Source of the DNA: Utricularia gibba
Taxonomy: Eukaryota; Streptophyta; Magnoliopsida; Lamiales; Lentibulariaceae
NCBI GenBank assembly: GCA_002189035.1
Contig: NEEC01000002.1
Coordinates: 4,735,001-4,799,000 of the forward strand
Reading direction: 5' to 3'
DNA length: 64,000 nt
In this document: positions 23,480-35,667 of the stretch, one piece after another
Layout of the letters: the number at the start of each line of letters is the position of its first letter
How positions within the stretch are numbered: the stretch's first letter is position 1
Notes under the pieces: model-generated
What the model was told of the DNA's origin: nothing
Seen by the model: only the letters and a program-made list of their open reading frames with translations
The model's database searches: none
Translations under genes and position numbers: made by a program

Positions 23480-25700
23480 AACTCATTTTGCATTTCTCAT
23501 TATATCAGATAAATTTCTGGTATATCTTCCATCATATTCATCATTTATGCAATTAGGATTATTAGATAAGTGAGTATTAGTTTCACTATTCACATTATCA
23601 TCTATATCTTGATTCACTATTGCTCCATATGTCCAAGTATCAAATTTGCATTCTGGTTTTGTTTTGTCCCTAGCACATATTAGAATCATCAAATTCATTA
23701 ATGTATAGTTTCTATCTTCATCAAAGGTAATATTCAGATTGATAATCATTTTTCATACTTGGAAATTTTCATCAAGTTTTGTTCTTTTTATTTACAAGTA
23801 TATGAACAATGCTCAAGATTCCAAAGATTTTAAAGAGTCCCTTGATTACATATAATTGTTAGTTATTTTTCTTTCAAGTATTAGTTAAGTTTTACAATGA
23901 AAATCATGATTTTTTTATTTCAATTTCGGTATCTTTGAAAATGTTTATGCAACTTTCAACTTTTGCTCAAGATTGAGATTAAACTAATGATTTTACTCTA
24001 AATTTTGGTCTAACCACATCTCAAGAACTTTACATGTAGTTGAGTTTATCATAAAAAGAATGGAAGAAGATGGGATAAAATACAAATCAAACAATAGGGA
24101 GATGCAAAAGAAGACGATATATTTTTCTGATCATATAAATATACTATAATCTTAGATAATATTTTTATGATCATATGAATATACTATAATCTTAGATAAT
24201 ATTTTTCTGATCATATGAATGTAGTTAGAAGTAAATTAATAACATATTACTTAACTTTCCTTATTCTGAATATACTATAATCTTAGATAATATTTATTTT
24301 TTGTTTGGTAGACTAGGATTATGAACAAGCCTTTAATATAGTTCTATATGGTTTGCATTTAGCATGATTAGCTAAATAAAACATGCACCCAGAGTAGAAA
24401 CAGGCAGGATTGCTCATTACTTTCTAGTTCTCTATAATCGTTTCTATTCATTTTTTCTTATCAAATCCGTATAGATGTTGGAGAGGAAAGATTGACACAT
24501 GTTCTTAATAGAGTTAGAATAAGTATAGTGATAAACATAGCTTCCCAAACATTTTAAGGCATCACATTTATTTACTTTGAAATGCATATAATGGGAAACA
24601 TATTTTTTCCTTATCTTATTGTTCATGTTATATTAGTCTTATCTTAGATTTAATATACTATCGTAAAAAACAAAAAATGCATTAACTTTAATGTAACAAG
24701 TGGTGAGCTCCTTATATTCAACTCTAATTCCATTATACCCTCACATAGAATATTTATGTGATTAAGAATTGGGCTTTCTAAATTTATTTGGTTATTTAGC
24801 AATAATACAATTCCGTTTATCATCTTTCTTGTCTTTTTTTCCCCATCACAGTCCATGGATAACTTTTCCTTTTAGTACCTTGTAGGTAGCATGTTTAATT
24901 CGTATACAAAAATGATTGTAGCATTTGTATATAGATGTAGAAGTATATTATTATCAAATAACAAGTATTTTATCATTATAAAATGGTTATGTTTTTCCTT
25001 TTAATGATCCCATTTTGTTTTAGTGAATAAGGTAAAATAAAATGTATATAATATTTTAACTTTTACAAAAGTATTTAAGAAATCATGAATATATTCATTC
25101 CATTTATCAGATTTTAGTAGCTTGTTTTTTTTTACTCACTTTGCCTAAATATGATAGCTTTGGATTTTTAGAAAATCTCATAAGTTTGAACTTTAGAACC
25201 TAAAAAAATAAATTTAATAGAATCATGTAAAATCATTAATAAATATAACAAAATACTTACTTCCCCTTGATGATGATTGAAAGGTCTGTAAACATCTGCA
25301 TGAACCAACTCTAATTTTTCAATAGTTTAGAAATGTTGAATTCTAGTGATCTCTTGGTTTATTTTCCCTTTACACAGTTGATGCAAACATGATCAACAAA
25401 ATTTACATTTTTGAGCTCACTAGATGATCTATTTTGATGTAAGATTTTTAGGTTTCACATTGTAATGTCCAAATCTTTAGTGCCAAACTGCACGCTCTTG
25501 ATTTACTTGTATTATAGAGTCCTTTAGTTTGCATACATGAATCTTGAGAAGTTTTTTTGATACTAAGTTTGCTGAAAAACTGATTTTCATGTTTTTGGTA
25601 TGGATAAGTTGCTCAAAATTGATTATGTTTTGGCTTATGCAAGGGTAGTTATGTACATCAAATAAAATCAATAGCTTTCTGCTGACAAGTATAACAATAG
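23480..25700 (-). pseudogene. Copia polyprotein remnant (integrase region)
   Basis: Minus-strand reading from about 25650 gives a degraded gag-pre-integrase finger (WTLQCET, then C..C near 25375-25390), then SWFMQMFTDL-like sequence (about 25295-25320), equivalent to the start of the Copia integrase core, a FLGSKVQTYEIF block (about 25140-25190) and QNGIIKRKNITI (about 24980-25015), equivalent to the conserved QNGVAERKNRT motif. Downstream LLNNQINLESP (about 24770) and ITFDEDRNY (about 23705-23735) fit the integrase to reverse-transcriptase connector. Many stops; no reverse transcriptase found. Confidence 0.6.
24121..24295. repeat. 40-bp tandem repeat within the Copia remnant
   Basis: GATCATATGAATATACTATAATCTTAGATAATATTTTTCT-type units start at 24129, 24169 and 24209 (the last partial), and a separated piece of the same unit lies at about 24266-24295. 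The copies are nearly identical, so the expansion is recent relative to the host remnant. Confidence 0.85.
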
Positions 25701-25967
25701 TTTATGTTTCAATGATTTCAAATACTCCCCCATTGAGTTTAAGAAATCCTTCTTTTATATGTTTTTAAATTTATGAATAAGCTTGAGTTTGTTAAATGAT
25801 TTAAGGTACCATAATTCAAGAATGAAACCTTTTCATTTAAATAAATTGCTATTAGAGAAAATTCAAAATCACATGAATCTTTCCAATCCATTTAACATTC
25901 TCCTTCATAGTAGGTATTGTTCACATTTTTTATTTGTTGAATCGTAAGTCTTTCTTTTTTTGTTGAT

Positions 25968-26990
25968 TAATAAATGAAAAATTTGCAATGTTGTTAATAT
26001 GTAAATTTATGTATCAAATAAATTTATAAGTCTAATATACACTCAATTATAAAACAAATATGAGCATAGTGGATTTAAATAGAATACAAAGAGCTATGTG
26101 CTTATCATATAAAAGCAAATGCATTTTATTTTTGTAACATTTGAAGATTAAGTTTAATGGAAGACCGATGCCAGTCTAAAATAAAATACAACAAAGCAAT
26201 AATAGGTAAATTCGACTACTAACTACAATGAAATAATGTAATAACTTGAACCTTCCAAGAGTGGCATGCATTACTATACTTATTCTAACTAACCCAACAA
26301 TCAATAATTTAACAAACAAAGATTTAAATCTACCTAAATCCTTGTTTTTCATAACTTTTGGTCTATCTTTAGTTAGGTTTGTTTATGATGAATTTCATTA
26401 ATTCCTTCTCTTGAATCTATCTTAGTTTGATAATGAATTAACATGGTTGCTGAGTTAAGGTAGTCTAATAAACAATAATCATACACACTCTTTTCTACCT
26501 CAAGTAATCACATGTGTTTAGCCACTCATGATGAAGTAAAATGAAGAATGTTCATCACATAACACCGAAAACATGTTCATGTCACACCTTAATAATAGAA
26601 AGATAACAATAATGAAATGTAAACAATTCAATACAAAATATTAAATGGTTGCGATCAACTTCCAATTGCGAGTAATATTCCTGATAAACTAAAGAAATCT
26701 TTAGCGATAAGCTTGTATCCTAGTTCGCCTCCTTTGTCCTTCTTGGTTCGTATGGGATTTTTCTTCCTAAACCCCCTTCAAAAAACGTGTTGCGTGTTTT
26801 TCCAAATGGTGTATCTTTTTTTCTCTCTCTCATTATCTCCCAAATCCACTTTTTTTGCCTTCTTGGGATTTTGTATATTCCATTTTAAGCTTTTGTCTGC
26901 ATTTCCTGTCATCTTCACTGTACATTTTCGACTACTTGGAATTTAAATTATTGAAAATATGCTGCATTACTCAAGAAAAATGATTAAAAC
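25968..26990 (-). repeat. family-1 LTR, degenerate
   Basis: The plus sequence follows 56942-57986 in the same order: TAATAAATGAAAAATTTGCAATG at the left, the CTCTTGAATCTATCTTAGTTTG block (about 26408), GTTTAGCCACTCATGA (about 26517), and CATTTTCGACTACTTGG near the right end. No internal region adjoins it. Confidence 0.65.
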
Positions 26991-28440
26991 AAAGATTGAG
27001 TCTAAATCCAAAATTTAGTTCCAATCTTCAATAAAAAAAACTAAGCAACATTGTTAATCATGAACATTCAGAAATTCTAAATAACGACTTAATATTATAG
27101 AATAATTTTAATCATTTCATAATCATAAAACACTTGAAAATATATGTTATCATTAACTATAACCAGAATAAAGTCTTTGAAGGCTAGATTTAGTGGTGTA
27201 GAGTATCTAGGCATTATTTTTTATTTTATCTCAATAGTCTTTCTAATGATTTCTTGAGTTTACATTGCATAAAGTTTTGAAATCAACTTGAAATTGCTGT
27301 TTCAATAATTTTATAATTTGAAATAGTCTCCTCCAGGCCTTGAAATTTTTTCCCTATATATAATATATGATTATAATTGAATTGAATATTATTTATTTCT
27401 AATACTATATTTCTCTCAAATTAGTTTCATTTGTTTTTGATATCATGCTTGCAAAGCCTCGTATCTTTTACATATGAGCTAAATTATGTAAACATCCCAC
27501 ATTTTAATTTAGAAATTATCTAAATATTTTATTAATTTTTTCAATCAAAAAATATTTTCTTCTTTATTTCTCTACTCGCATTCGTTTTTTTAGTAACTGC
27601 ACTTTGTGTCAAATTCGTCTCCAACACACAATGAAAGTTATTGACAATCTAAGAATCCAAATAATACATCTACTAAATAATACCCATAGAAATGGGATTG
27701 AAACAACAACATATCATGAATACATGCAAAATTAAAGGAGATAATAGGTTAACTACCTTAATTTTTTTTAAAGATTTTCATATTACCTTAATTTTAAATT
27801 TTATTATTCTTTTACCTTATTTTTTTAATTTAATTGTTAATATATCTTATCTTTTGTAATTATTTTTATATTACCTCAATTCAGCATGCAATAAGATTTT
27901 ACCTTAAGAATTTCAACATAATTGTTATATACCTTCATTTTCTTATTTATTTTTATTTTATCCTACTTTCTATTTCTAAATTTATTATTTCATTTGATGT
28001 TTTTGGCATGGCGTGAATAACTATATTTTTCTTAAATGTTTGATGTTAACTTCTATGTTTCTTGGGAGTTTTGAATGGGGCAGGGTGAGGGGGAAATAGA
28101 GATCACTAATAAACCACTTACCTTTTCTCAACATCCCAAAGATTGTTCAAGGAAGACATATCATCCCCTTTATGAAGGTAATGTGATTCTTTCTCAAGCT
28201 TTTTGTATCATCATGATTTTTTTTGAGAAAATCAATTATATTTGTATTTAATCATTATACCTTAGTTACTTCATAACAAATAGAAATTAGAGCATCATGG
28301 ATTTAAAAGAATAGAGCAATCAGAATATGCTACTCCATCTTATGATGAAGTTAAGATATACATTCGCTATTGTTTAGAAGTATTAAAAAAATTGTTATTT
28401 CTTAATATTTTTTGGATTGAATAGTTTCTGGCATTTTGGA
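26991..28440. other. AT-rich sequence without recognisable genes
   Basis: Contains short imperfect reiterations of TTACCTTAATTTT-like words at about 27750-27960. No coding or element edge found. Confidence 0.35.
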
Positions 28441-28628
28441 ATTAAAATAGATTGAATACACACAAGAGAGAAAACCCAAGCTCACGTTTTGCCTCTTGCT
28501 CTTTTCTTCTTCTTTGTGGTCGATTTACAACAAGTGGTTCCCTGCATGCTGATTCTGGTACTTCATCTTTGCTACATGGTTCATTAGCACGTGGATTCCT
28601 CTTGTGTGTCCTCCTTTGTGTACCCCGC
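28441..28628. other. left flank of the family-2 solo LTR
   Basis: Together with 30032-30900 this was contiguous before the LTR inserted. It is richer in GC than its surroundings and open on the minus strand, with an arginine-rich predicted peptide, but matches no family I can name. It might be a degraded gag linker. Confidence 0.3.
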
Positions 28629-30026
28629 TGATAACACACATTTTTCCTGAAATTTATAACACAAAATAGCTATATTTTATTATGGTTTGAGTTAGACAAA
28701 TATGGTTTTTAATGTTTTAGTGGTGTTTATGTTAATCTTGTGTGATTATGCTAAAAAATGGACTAAATCCTTTGATTTAGTCCACAACTTTTATTACTAA
28801 TGTTTCACTAAGTTTAGCAGGGAGATCAGCAGAAAATCAGATGTGCAAACGTGTGGAACAAGTGAAGAAGGGCGCAAAATCCGGAGAAGGACAAAGAGCA
28901 CTGTTCTGCAGCCACCGCAGTCTACAAGTTCAGAACATGAACAGTACTGGCAGTCAGAAACAATGCAATGGAGTGAACCAAAAGAAAAGAAAATTAATTT
29001 GAAAAAAGAAAGAGAGCGCGAGGAAGCGAACAGCGAGGGGGACGCAAGGGGGTCTTCTTCCCTAATGGGAAAAACACCAACCAGAAGGGGGAAGGGAGGC
29101 CTCCATCATCAAGAACAGCACCGGAGCCCAGTCCAGCGCTACTGTTCCGGGCTGTGAACAGTAGCTAACGGGCGGGAGAACAATCCTATTTACTTTCTGT
29201 TTTCTGAACATTTCAAGTTTCTGCGTTTTACTTATTTACAATGTTTCTGCCATTTTGGCCAACTGACATGAATGAAATCGTGTTTTATTTCCCAAGCATG
29301 AGTGGCTAGAGTCTTAGGGATGCCTTAAGGTGAAGTGGTGTGGTGTGTGCTTAGATTTGATGATGAAATTTATGTGTATTACTTAACTCTTGTTTCTAAC
29401 AAACCATGGGTAGACCTAAGGAGAGAAGCAAGTAGTTTCACAACTTAGATGCTTGGTTTAGAGGTAGACCAACAAACTAAGACGGGGGCAATCGGTGTTA
29501 GTCCTGGGTAGAACCAGTAGAACCGGGTAGACCTAGTTCTATATGCCTTGCATGCGGGTAGACCTAATTGCAATATGGGTTATGACATTGGGGACTAGCT
29601 TAAGCCAAAAATATGATGAATGATCTGGGTAGACTTAGGTTATTCGAAGTTGTGAGTGTAGGAAGATAGCAAATTAATTTAGGAACCTTAGTATGACACC
29701 ACCCGCAGATCCTTAAGGCGTCCTCGTATTAGTCTGAGTCAAAACCAATACCTGTTACCTTAGCGTAGAAACCTGATATTGCTTACCTACCTTGTTTACT
29801 GAACTTGTTTACCACTGTTAGTCCGAGCTTAGACTAAGACATGCTGTTATCCCGAATTATGCATTTACTAGAACACTTAACAAGCACAAGCTCTTCGTGA
29901 TCGACCCCGACATCCACTATACAAGTTTTCTAAATTTGTATTTTGTGTAGATTAGGGAGTATAAATTTATTTGATACGGATTTTCTATTTTTAATTGCAA
30001 CGATATTAAAATAAAACCATTTATCA
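28629..30026 (+). repeat. family-2 solo LTR with target duplication
   Basis: Begins TGATAACACAC and ends TTTATCA, so the termini form the inverted pentamer TGATA/TATCA. Flanks are CCCGC (28624-28628) and CTCGC (30027-30031), a 5-bp duplication with one mismatch. A perfect hairpin GGACTAAATC-CTTT-GATTTAGTCC lies at 28760-28783. GGGTAGACCTA words repeat in the U5 half (29408-29640). No primer-binding site or internal domain follows. The 104-codon open frame at 28843-29157 lies wholly in this LTR and is not a gene. Confidence 0.8.
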
Positions 30027-30031
30027 CTCGC

Positions 30032-31539
30032 GTTTCCCTTCATATCTCTCCTCATGATGAGGATTTTGATTGTTGCGTCGGTTTGCTCCATGATACTCTC
30101 AATGATCCTCTCCTTCCCACCTTGGAGGAGAGTTTACCCCCACCTTTGAGTTTGTGGGCTGCTGTTTTGCCCTGCATGCTGATCAGATTCAAAAGCTATG
30201 TTCTCTTGCCACCCTTGCGCAAACGTTGATTGCAGCCTTCATTAACTCTTGCATGCCTGCGCATTTCTAGACCATGTTCCAGCAGCCCACTGGTTCTTCC
30301 TAGGTCTGATAATGCACGTGTGACTACTTCTCAAAGAAGTTCCACACCTCACTTTGATCCCTACCTTGCTGATGTGCGTTCTTATGCATGCTCTTCATTA
30401 GATCCACCACTATGCCTTCAATATGAGCCTACATGATCATGATGAGCAGAAGACCTGCTTATACATGTCCCTCTTTCGTTTTCCAACAAGGTTGATCTAA
30501 TTGCCATATTTGGCAGGTGTCTTCTCATTTGTTCCTATCCACTATCTAGTTCGGACATCATCAGATAGTCCTCCTCATGTCCAGAGTGCCTTCTAGATAC
30601 ATTTTCCCTTTGTTGCTCATGTGCTCAAAGATTTTCCAACCTAATTCTCAGGCAAGTCCTATCAATTTTCAGGTCCAGCGGATACAGCTGAATTGAAGCC
30701 CTATGCTTGCGCATGCAGCAAAGATAAAAAGAGTTTGCTTTCGCAAGCGTACAAACAGGTAAAAACGATAAAAATAATAGAAAGAATAAGAAACAACCAA
30801 AAAAAATCAAAAAAAGAAAATCCAAAGCAATACAACTCCCCGACAATAGCATCAAAAACTTGATGGTAATTCTGGAAATGCACAAAAACCTTCAAAGTAA
30901 TAAAATAAGATTGTATCTACAAGGAATTATTATTTAAATTTTCTTTTCAAAACAATGACTCAAAAGACCGAAAACAAAGTGATTAAAAACTCATCATATT
31001 GTGTGTGTGAAAACTTAGAGTACTGACCTACTTGTGTAAACTTTAGGAGTATTATTCTAAAATAGCGCTAATTGATAACCGCTATAACACAGTCTCTTGT
31101 TTAGTGGTATTATAGGATCAACCATGCTACAAGCGCATTTCATCTCTTGTGATAACCTATGTTTTTCCCACACCCCTACACCTCTCACCTCGCACACGAA
31201 TTAAGCATAATGTGCCTTACCAACGATATCCGATTGAGCCTTCTTCTAAGGTGCTTGAGGCCAATCTTTGATTCTTCCACGCTACCTTAGGATTTTATAT
31301 GATACTAAAGAGCATATTGATAAAGAAAGCATTGCGAAAAAAAGAATCAAACTTAAAACTAAATGATAACGAACATAGTAAGAAAACATTGCAAAAACAT
31401 TGTGCAAGTCTATTATTAGTATTTTTATACATATTTTTATTATTTTTTAAAATGGATAATTTAGTCAATATTATGATTTTTATTATTCTTCTAAGTGTTA
31501 ATAACAACAATATGGATGAAATTTAGTTAGCTTATATGC
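30032..31539. other. right flank of the solo LTR; unassigned
   Basis: 30032-30650 is relatively GC-rich with short frames but no recognisable domain. 30700-31290 is AT-rich and carries a TTTTTCCCACACCCC block, possibly the U3/R region of another LTR on the minus strand. No firm call. Confidence 0.3.
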
Positions 31540-32300
31540 ACAAGTTGATGGGCACAACACACAAGAAGGGGATATGATTGATATTCAGCTGCCTGTAGTC
31601 TACACGTTCAGATCAAGAATAGTACAAGTGTAAGGAACAATGTACTATCTTTCAAAAATGGAAAAAAAAAGAAATAAAAATATTTTTAGAGACAGGAGGA
31701 GGGAGAACAAGACCAGACCCAAGAAGGGGGAGGGAGAACATGAAGAAAGGAAAAAGAAGATAATATTACAGAAGAAAAATCTCTAATGTGAAGAACAATA
31801 CTAGAAACTCAATTCAATACTATTGTTCCAAGCTGTGAACAGTAGCTAATGAGGAACGGCAATATTCTACGTTGTTTTTAGTTTGCTAAATATTTTTTTC
31901 TATTGAATATTTTCTTCAATTTATGTTTATGAAATCATGTTTTTACTTTTGAACATAAGTAGCTAGACTTTAGGGATAACTTAATGTATAGAATGATGAT
32001 GCGATTTAGGATTGTTAAGAAATCTAAGATTTTGTACATTAGATTTTGTTTCAAACATCGCTCGGGTAGATTCAAGGGGGTAAGGAACACCAGTGCAGCT
32101 GAATAGACATTAATTTTGGATAGAATCAGTAGAATCGGATAGACCTAGCTCTACATATTTTGTATGATAATAGACGTAAGTGCAAAATGATTGATGATAT
32201 TAGGGATTAATCTAGCCGAAAACATGAGAAACAACCTGGGTATACTTAGGTTGTTTAGAATATGTATATAGACAAATTGTGGATTAGATTAGGAACTTTA
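31540..32300 (+). repeat. truncated family-2 LTR
   Basis: Matches the middle of 28629-30026: the GTTCCAAGCTGTGAACAGTAGC block (about 31828-31850), the AAGTAGCTAGACTTTAGGGA block (about 31967) and degenerate GTAGACC repeats (about 32060-32180). Neither terminus is present. Confidence 0.6.
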
Positions 32301-32469
32301 AAACCATTTCATCTAAACCACCTTGGTAGGATAAAAAAAAGTCACAACATGGTATGACTGCTTAGAAGAAGAAATGTTCTAAGAATAAAAAAAAAGGTGA
32401 AAATATTATGTTCTTTGAAATTTTAATATCACTCATTTATCATCTAATAATTACCACGTTCTTATATTA

Positions 32470-33730
32470 TGTAGAATGAGGCCAAGGCAATCAATAGCAT
32501 ATGTGATGAGAATGACAAATGCCATGACAATGACAACAAGGGGAGCCTAATAATTGTCTCTACATAGTGTCACCCATTACATTTTCAAATAACTTCCAAG
32601 GTAAACAAGCTAAAAAGATTAACCTACAAAGCCCACTATCTCTGAAACTAGTGATTCTTATAATGAAGATGTTGTTAGTATACTATAAATACACTCTATT
32701 CAACAAATGTGGATTATTTTATAACTGCGAATTCTATGAATTACACTATCTCTATAACTTACATGGCCTTTTTATCTAGAAAAATGCCTCAGTGGTCGAA
32801 GATGATGCATCATTTAGCAATGAAGATGATGGCCTTGTATTCGACAAGTGTGGATTCTTTTATAACTATCAATTCAACAATTGTGATAGTGTAGGTTATG
32901 ATTTCAAAAAAAAAAGAAAATTGCCAACTTTGGAAGACAATCACAGTCTACAAAACTACCATTGTTGAGTTCATATGGTCAACTTGCAGATGATCAGTTT
33001 GAAGTCTTGAAAGAGTAAGTAATTAGTTAATTCCCAAGTAAGGTTGTAGATCATTTTCCAATCTTCATTATTTCTATGGATGTAGATGCATGTTGGACAT
33101 GGTCCCTAATCTACCCAAAGATGATTTATGCATTGCTTTCTTGATGTCATTCGAAAATGTTGTGAAAGCAGTTGATGAACTACAATACGCAACTGCCTTA
33201 GGACGTCTTCCAATTCCAGGGAAAAAATATTTGATTATCCCAATACTCAATGGGTAAGTAGTGATATTTTTTTGAATTAATTTAAAATGTTTTACTGGAT
33301 AATTCATGTGGTAGGTTTTATTGGAACTTGCTTATAATATACCACCTGAATAATGTGAGGCAAGGATGGGCATGTTTACTTGATTCCCTAGGGATGCAAC
33401 GATACTCAGTCATGTATCCATCTATTTGCAAGTATGTGTTTGCATACAAGCTAGTTTTTTGGTTTGGATTTGTGTAGTTTGTTGCAATGTTAGGTTCCTA
33501 AATTGTTTGTTCAAGTGTATAATCACATAGACATTAAAAGGAAACATAGACCAATCCCCATTGATTGTCCAGTGGTAACAAACTTGAGTTATGTTGCCGA
33601 CATTCGTTCCTTTTTTCTAAAATATTAAGTTGGTCAGGTTCCGATTCAATTAGAGGGTACGGAGTGTGGATTTTGTGTTATATGCATATATTTTTGAGAC
33701 ATTTCCTGAAAGTGTTCAACTAGGATCATG
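32470..33730 (+). pseudogene. Ulp1-like (C48) cysteine peptidase gene, decayed
   Basis: Several short exons with good splice signals encode the C-terminal half of a Ulp1/SENP-type SUMO-protease fold. Exon 33086-33253 ends at GG|GTAAGT. Exon 33315-33431 follows TGGTAG and reads, in frame, FYWNLLIIYH...GWACLLDSL, matching the H-W-x-L-V...LDS block of the family. A later exon starting at 33638 reads VPIQLEGTECGFCV, matching the Q...D/E-C-G block. The catalytic aspartate (LDS), glutamine (IQ) and cysteine (ECG) positions are present, but the expected histidine before W is tyrosine, and the frame stops in the last exon (TGA at about 33692). Upstream, a possible start ATGAGGCCAAGG lies at about 32476 with acidic and lysine-rich stretches. 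Ulp1-like domains are common in plant MULE and CACTA transposons, so it may be transposon-borne. Confidence 0.6.
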
Positions 33731-34009
33731 CCGCAACTGTGGTATGATAATCTAAACATTATTATTGTTTTTAGGCTTGAGCATCCTCACTTGTGTATCT
33801 ATTGTGATCATTTAAGGAGGATGTGTTTACAATAAGAACTGTTCAAATGTTGGCCCATCGGTTGCATGCCAAAGACATTTACCTGAAAGCTTAACATTTT
33901 CTAGTGCTTCTAATCATATTGGGCTGTAATTCAACATTTTCATAGATCAAACCATTGTGTACATAGCTAATTTTGTGTGGCCTAATCGTAAACATTTCAT
34001 GTAACTAAA
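33731..34009. other. 3' flank of the Ulp1-like pseudogene
   Basis: No further exon recognised. It ends at the target duplication CTAAA of the next LTR. Confidence 0.35.
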
Positions 34010-35375
34010 TGATAAACGGAAATTTTATCATATCGTTGCAATAAAAGCAAACTTCCGTATCAAATACATTTATATCCCTAATCTATAAAAAATACAAATT
34101 TAAAAAACTTGTATAGCGGATGTTGGGGTTGATCACAAGAAGCTTGTGCTTATCATGTATTTCAGCAGATGCAGAATTCAAAGTAATGGTAAGTCTTAGT
34201 CTAAGCTCGGACCAACAGTGGTGAACAAGTTCGGTAAACAAGATTAGTAAACAATATCAGGTCTTAACGCTAAGATAACAGGTATTGGTTTTAACTCAGA
34301 ATAATACTAACGTGCCGTAAGAATCTACAGGTGGTGTGGTGCCAAAATTTCTAATTTAATCTACCATATTCCTACACTCACAATTTCAAATGACTTAAGT
34401 CTACCCAGGTCATTCATCATATTTTCGGCCAAGTTAGTCCTCCATATCATCACTAACCTTGCAATTAGGTGTACCTGCATGCAAAGTATATAGAACTAGG
34501 TCTACCCGGTTCTACTGGTTCTACCCCGTACTAACACCTACTGCTCCCACCTTGATTTGTTGGTCTACCTCTAAATCAAGCATATAAGTTGTGAAGCTAC
34601 TTGTTCCCCTCCTTAGGTCTACCCATGGTTTGATGGAAACAAGAGCAAAGAAACAATGGTCAATTTCATTAAGACTCCTAGACCCACACTACTATGTTTC
34701 ACCTTAAGGCAATCCTAGGGTTTAGCTATTCATGCTTTGAAAGTAAAAAGTGATGGCATTAACACAAAACAACGAAAATATCAAGAACTTTATGAAAGAG
34801 TTCAGTTTTCCGTTTGCTGCTGTTCCCTGGCCGGAACAGTAGCACTGGACTGGGTTCTGATGCTGTTCTTGAGGGTGAAGTCCTTCTTCTCCCCTGGTTT
34901 GTGTTCTTCGTATTGGAGTTGGAGGTTGGGAGAGAAACCCCCTCATCCCCCGTTGGAGGTTACTGAATGTTGGAGGGAAAAATCCCCCCCGTGTGTATTC
35001 TAAAAAACGCATTGTCCCCTTGCGATTCTCTCTCCTCTCCCTTTCTCTTGCCTCCCACTGCCCAAGGCAAGTATATTCTCTGACAGTTCTACTGCTCCTG
35101 CCCTTGACTGCAGACTGTTGTCGGGTTAGTGTATTCATTACTTCCTATTGTGCGATAACTTACACGAAATCCTTGACTTTTCCATGATTTTCGGGTAGTT
35201 AGTGGGCTCAAAATTGGGTTAGAACATGGGTGAGGATTTAGTCCACTAAAACACTAAAAATCATATTTTCCTAAATTATATATAAAAATACTTAAAACTA
35301 TAAAATAAACAACTAAACATAATTAAAAACTCATGATTTTCACATCCTAAAAACATGAAAATTTGTGTGCTATCA
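34010..35375 (-). repeat. family-2 solo LTR, perfect target duplication
   Basis: On the minus strand it runs TGATAGCACAC...TATCA over 1,366 bp, flanked by CTAAA at 34005-34009 and 35376-35380, an exact 5-bp duplication. It is the inverted counterpart of 28629-30026 and alignable over its length, but one half of the start hairpin is lost (only GGATTTAGTCC remains near 35235). No internal domain. The 138-codon frame at 34722-35138 lies inside it and is not a gene. Confidence 0.9.
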
Positions 35376-35667
35376 CTAAACTAGTTCATTTCTTGATCTT
35401 TCATACATACAACATTAACATGTTACACTACCAAAGTATGAAAATATGACAAACTTGCACTAGTTTTTTGGTTTAGATTTGAGGTTGGAAAAAAAAAATT
35501 ATCCAACCCCTAAAATCATAAACCCAATTTCACCCTAAACTCCATTATCCAAGTAGCCAAGAGTTAGGCGACTCGACGCGCCTTGATTTCAACCTCATTC
35601 ATATGGCACGGCAAAAACACATTTTTTCACTGCCAAAAATGGATTCAGACCCAATTTCAGCCACACG
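35376..35667. other. spacer upstream of the second Ulp1-like copy
   Basis: Resumes the pre-insertion sequence after the solo LTR. No coding match. It may hold the promoter region of the following remnant. Confidence 0.3.

Noticed and set aside
24121-24220. CRISPR-like array
   Set aside because: Units abut with no spacers and the sequence is a plant Copia remnant; it is a simple tandem repeat.
28843-29157. 104-codon + frame as a gene
   Set aside because: It lies wholly inside the family-2 solo LTR, matches other LTR copies at the DNA level, and its predicted peptide is low-complexity and charged.
34722-35138. 138-codon - frame as a gene
   Set aside because: Same region of the inverted solo LTR; openness reflects GC-richer purine tracts shared by LTR copies.
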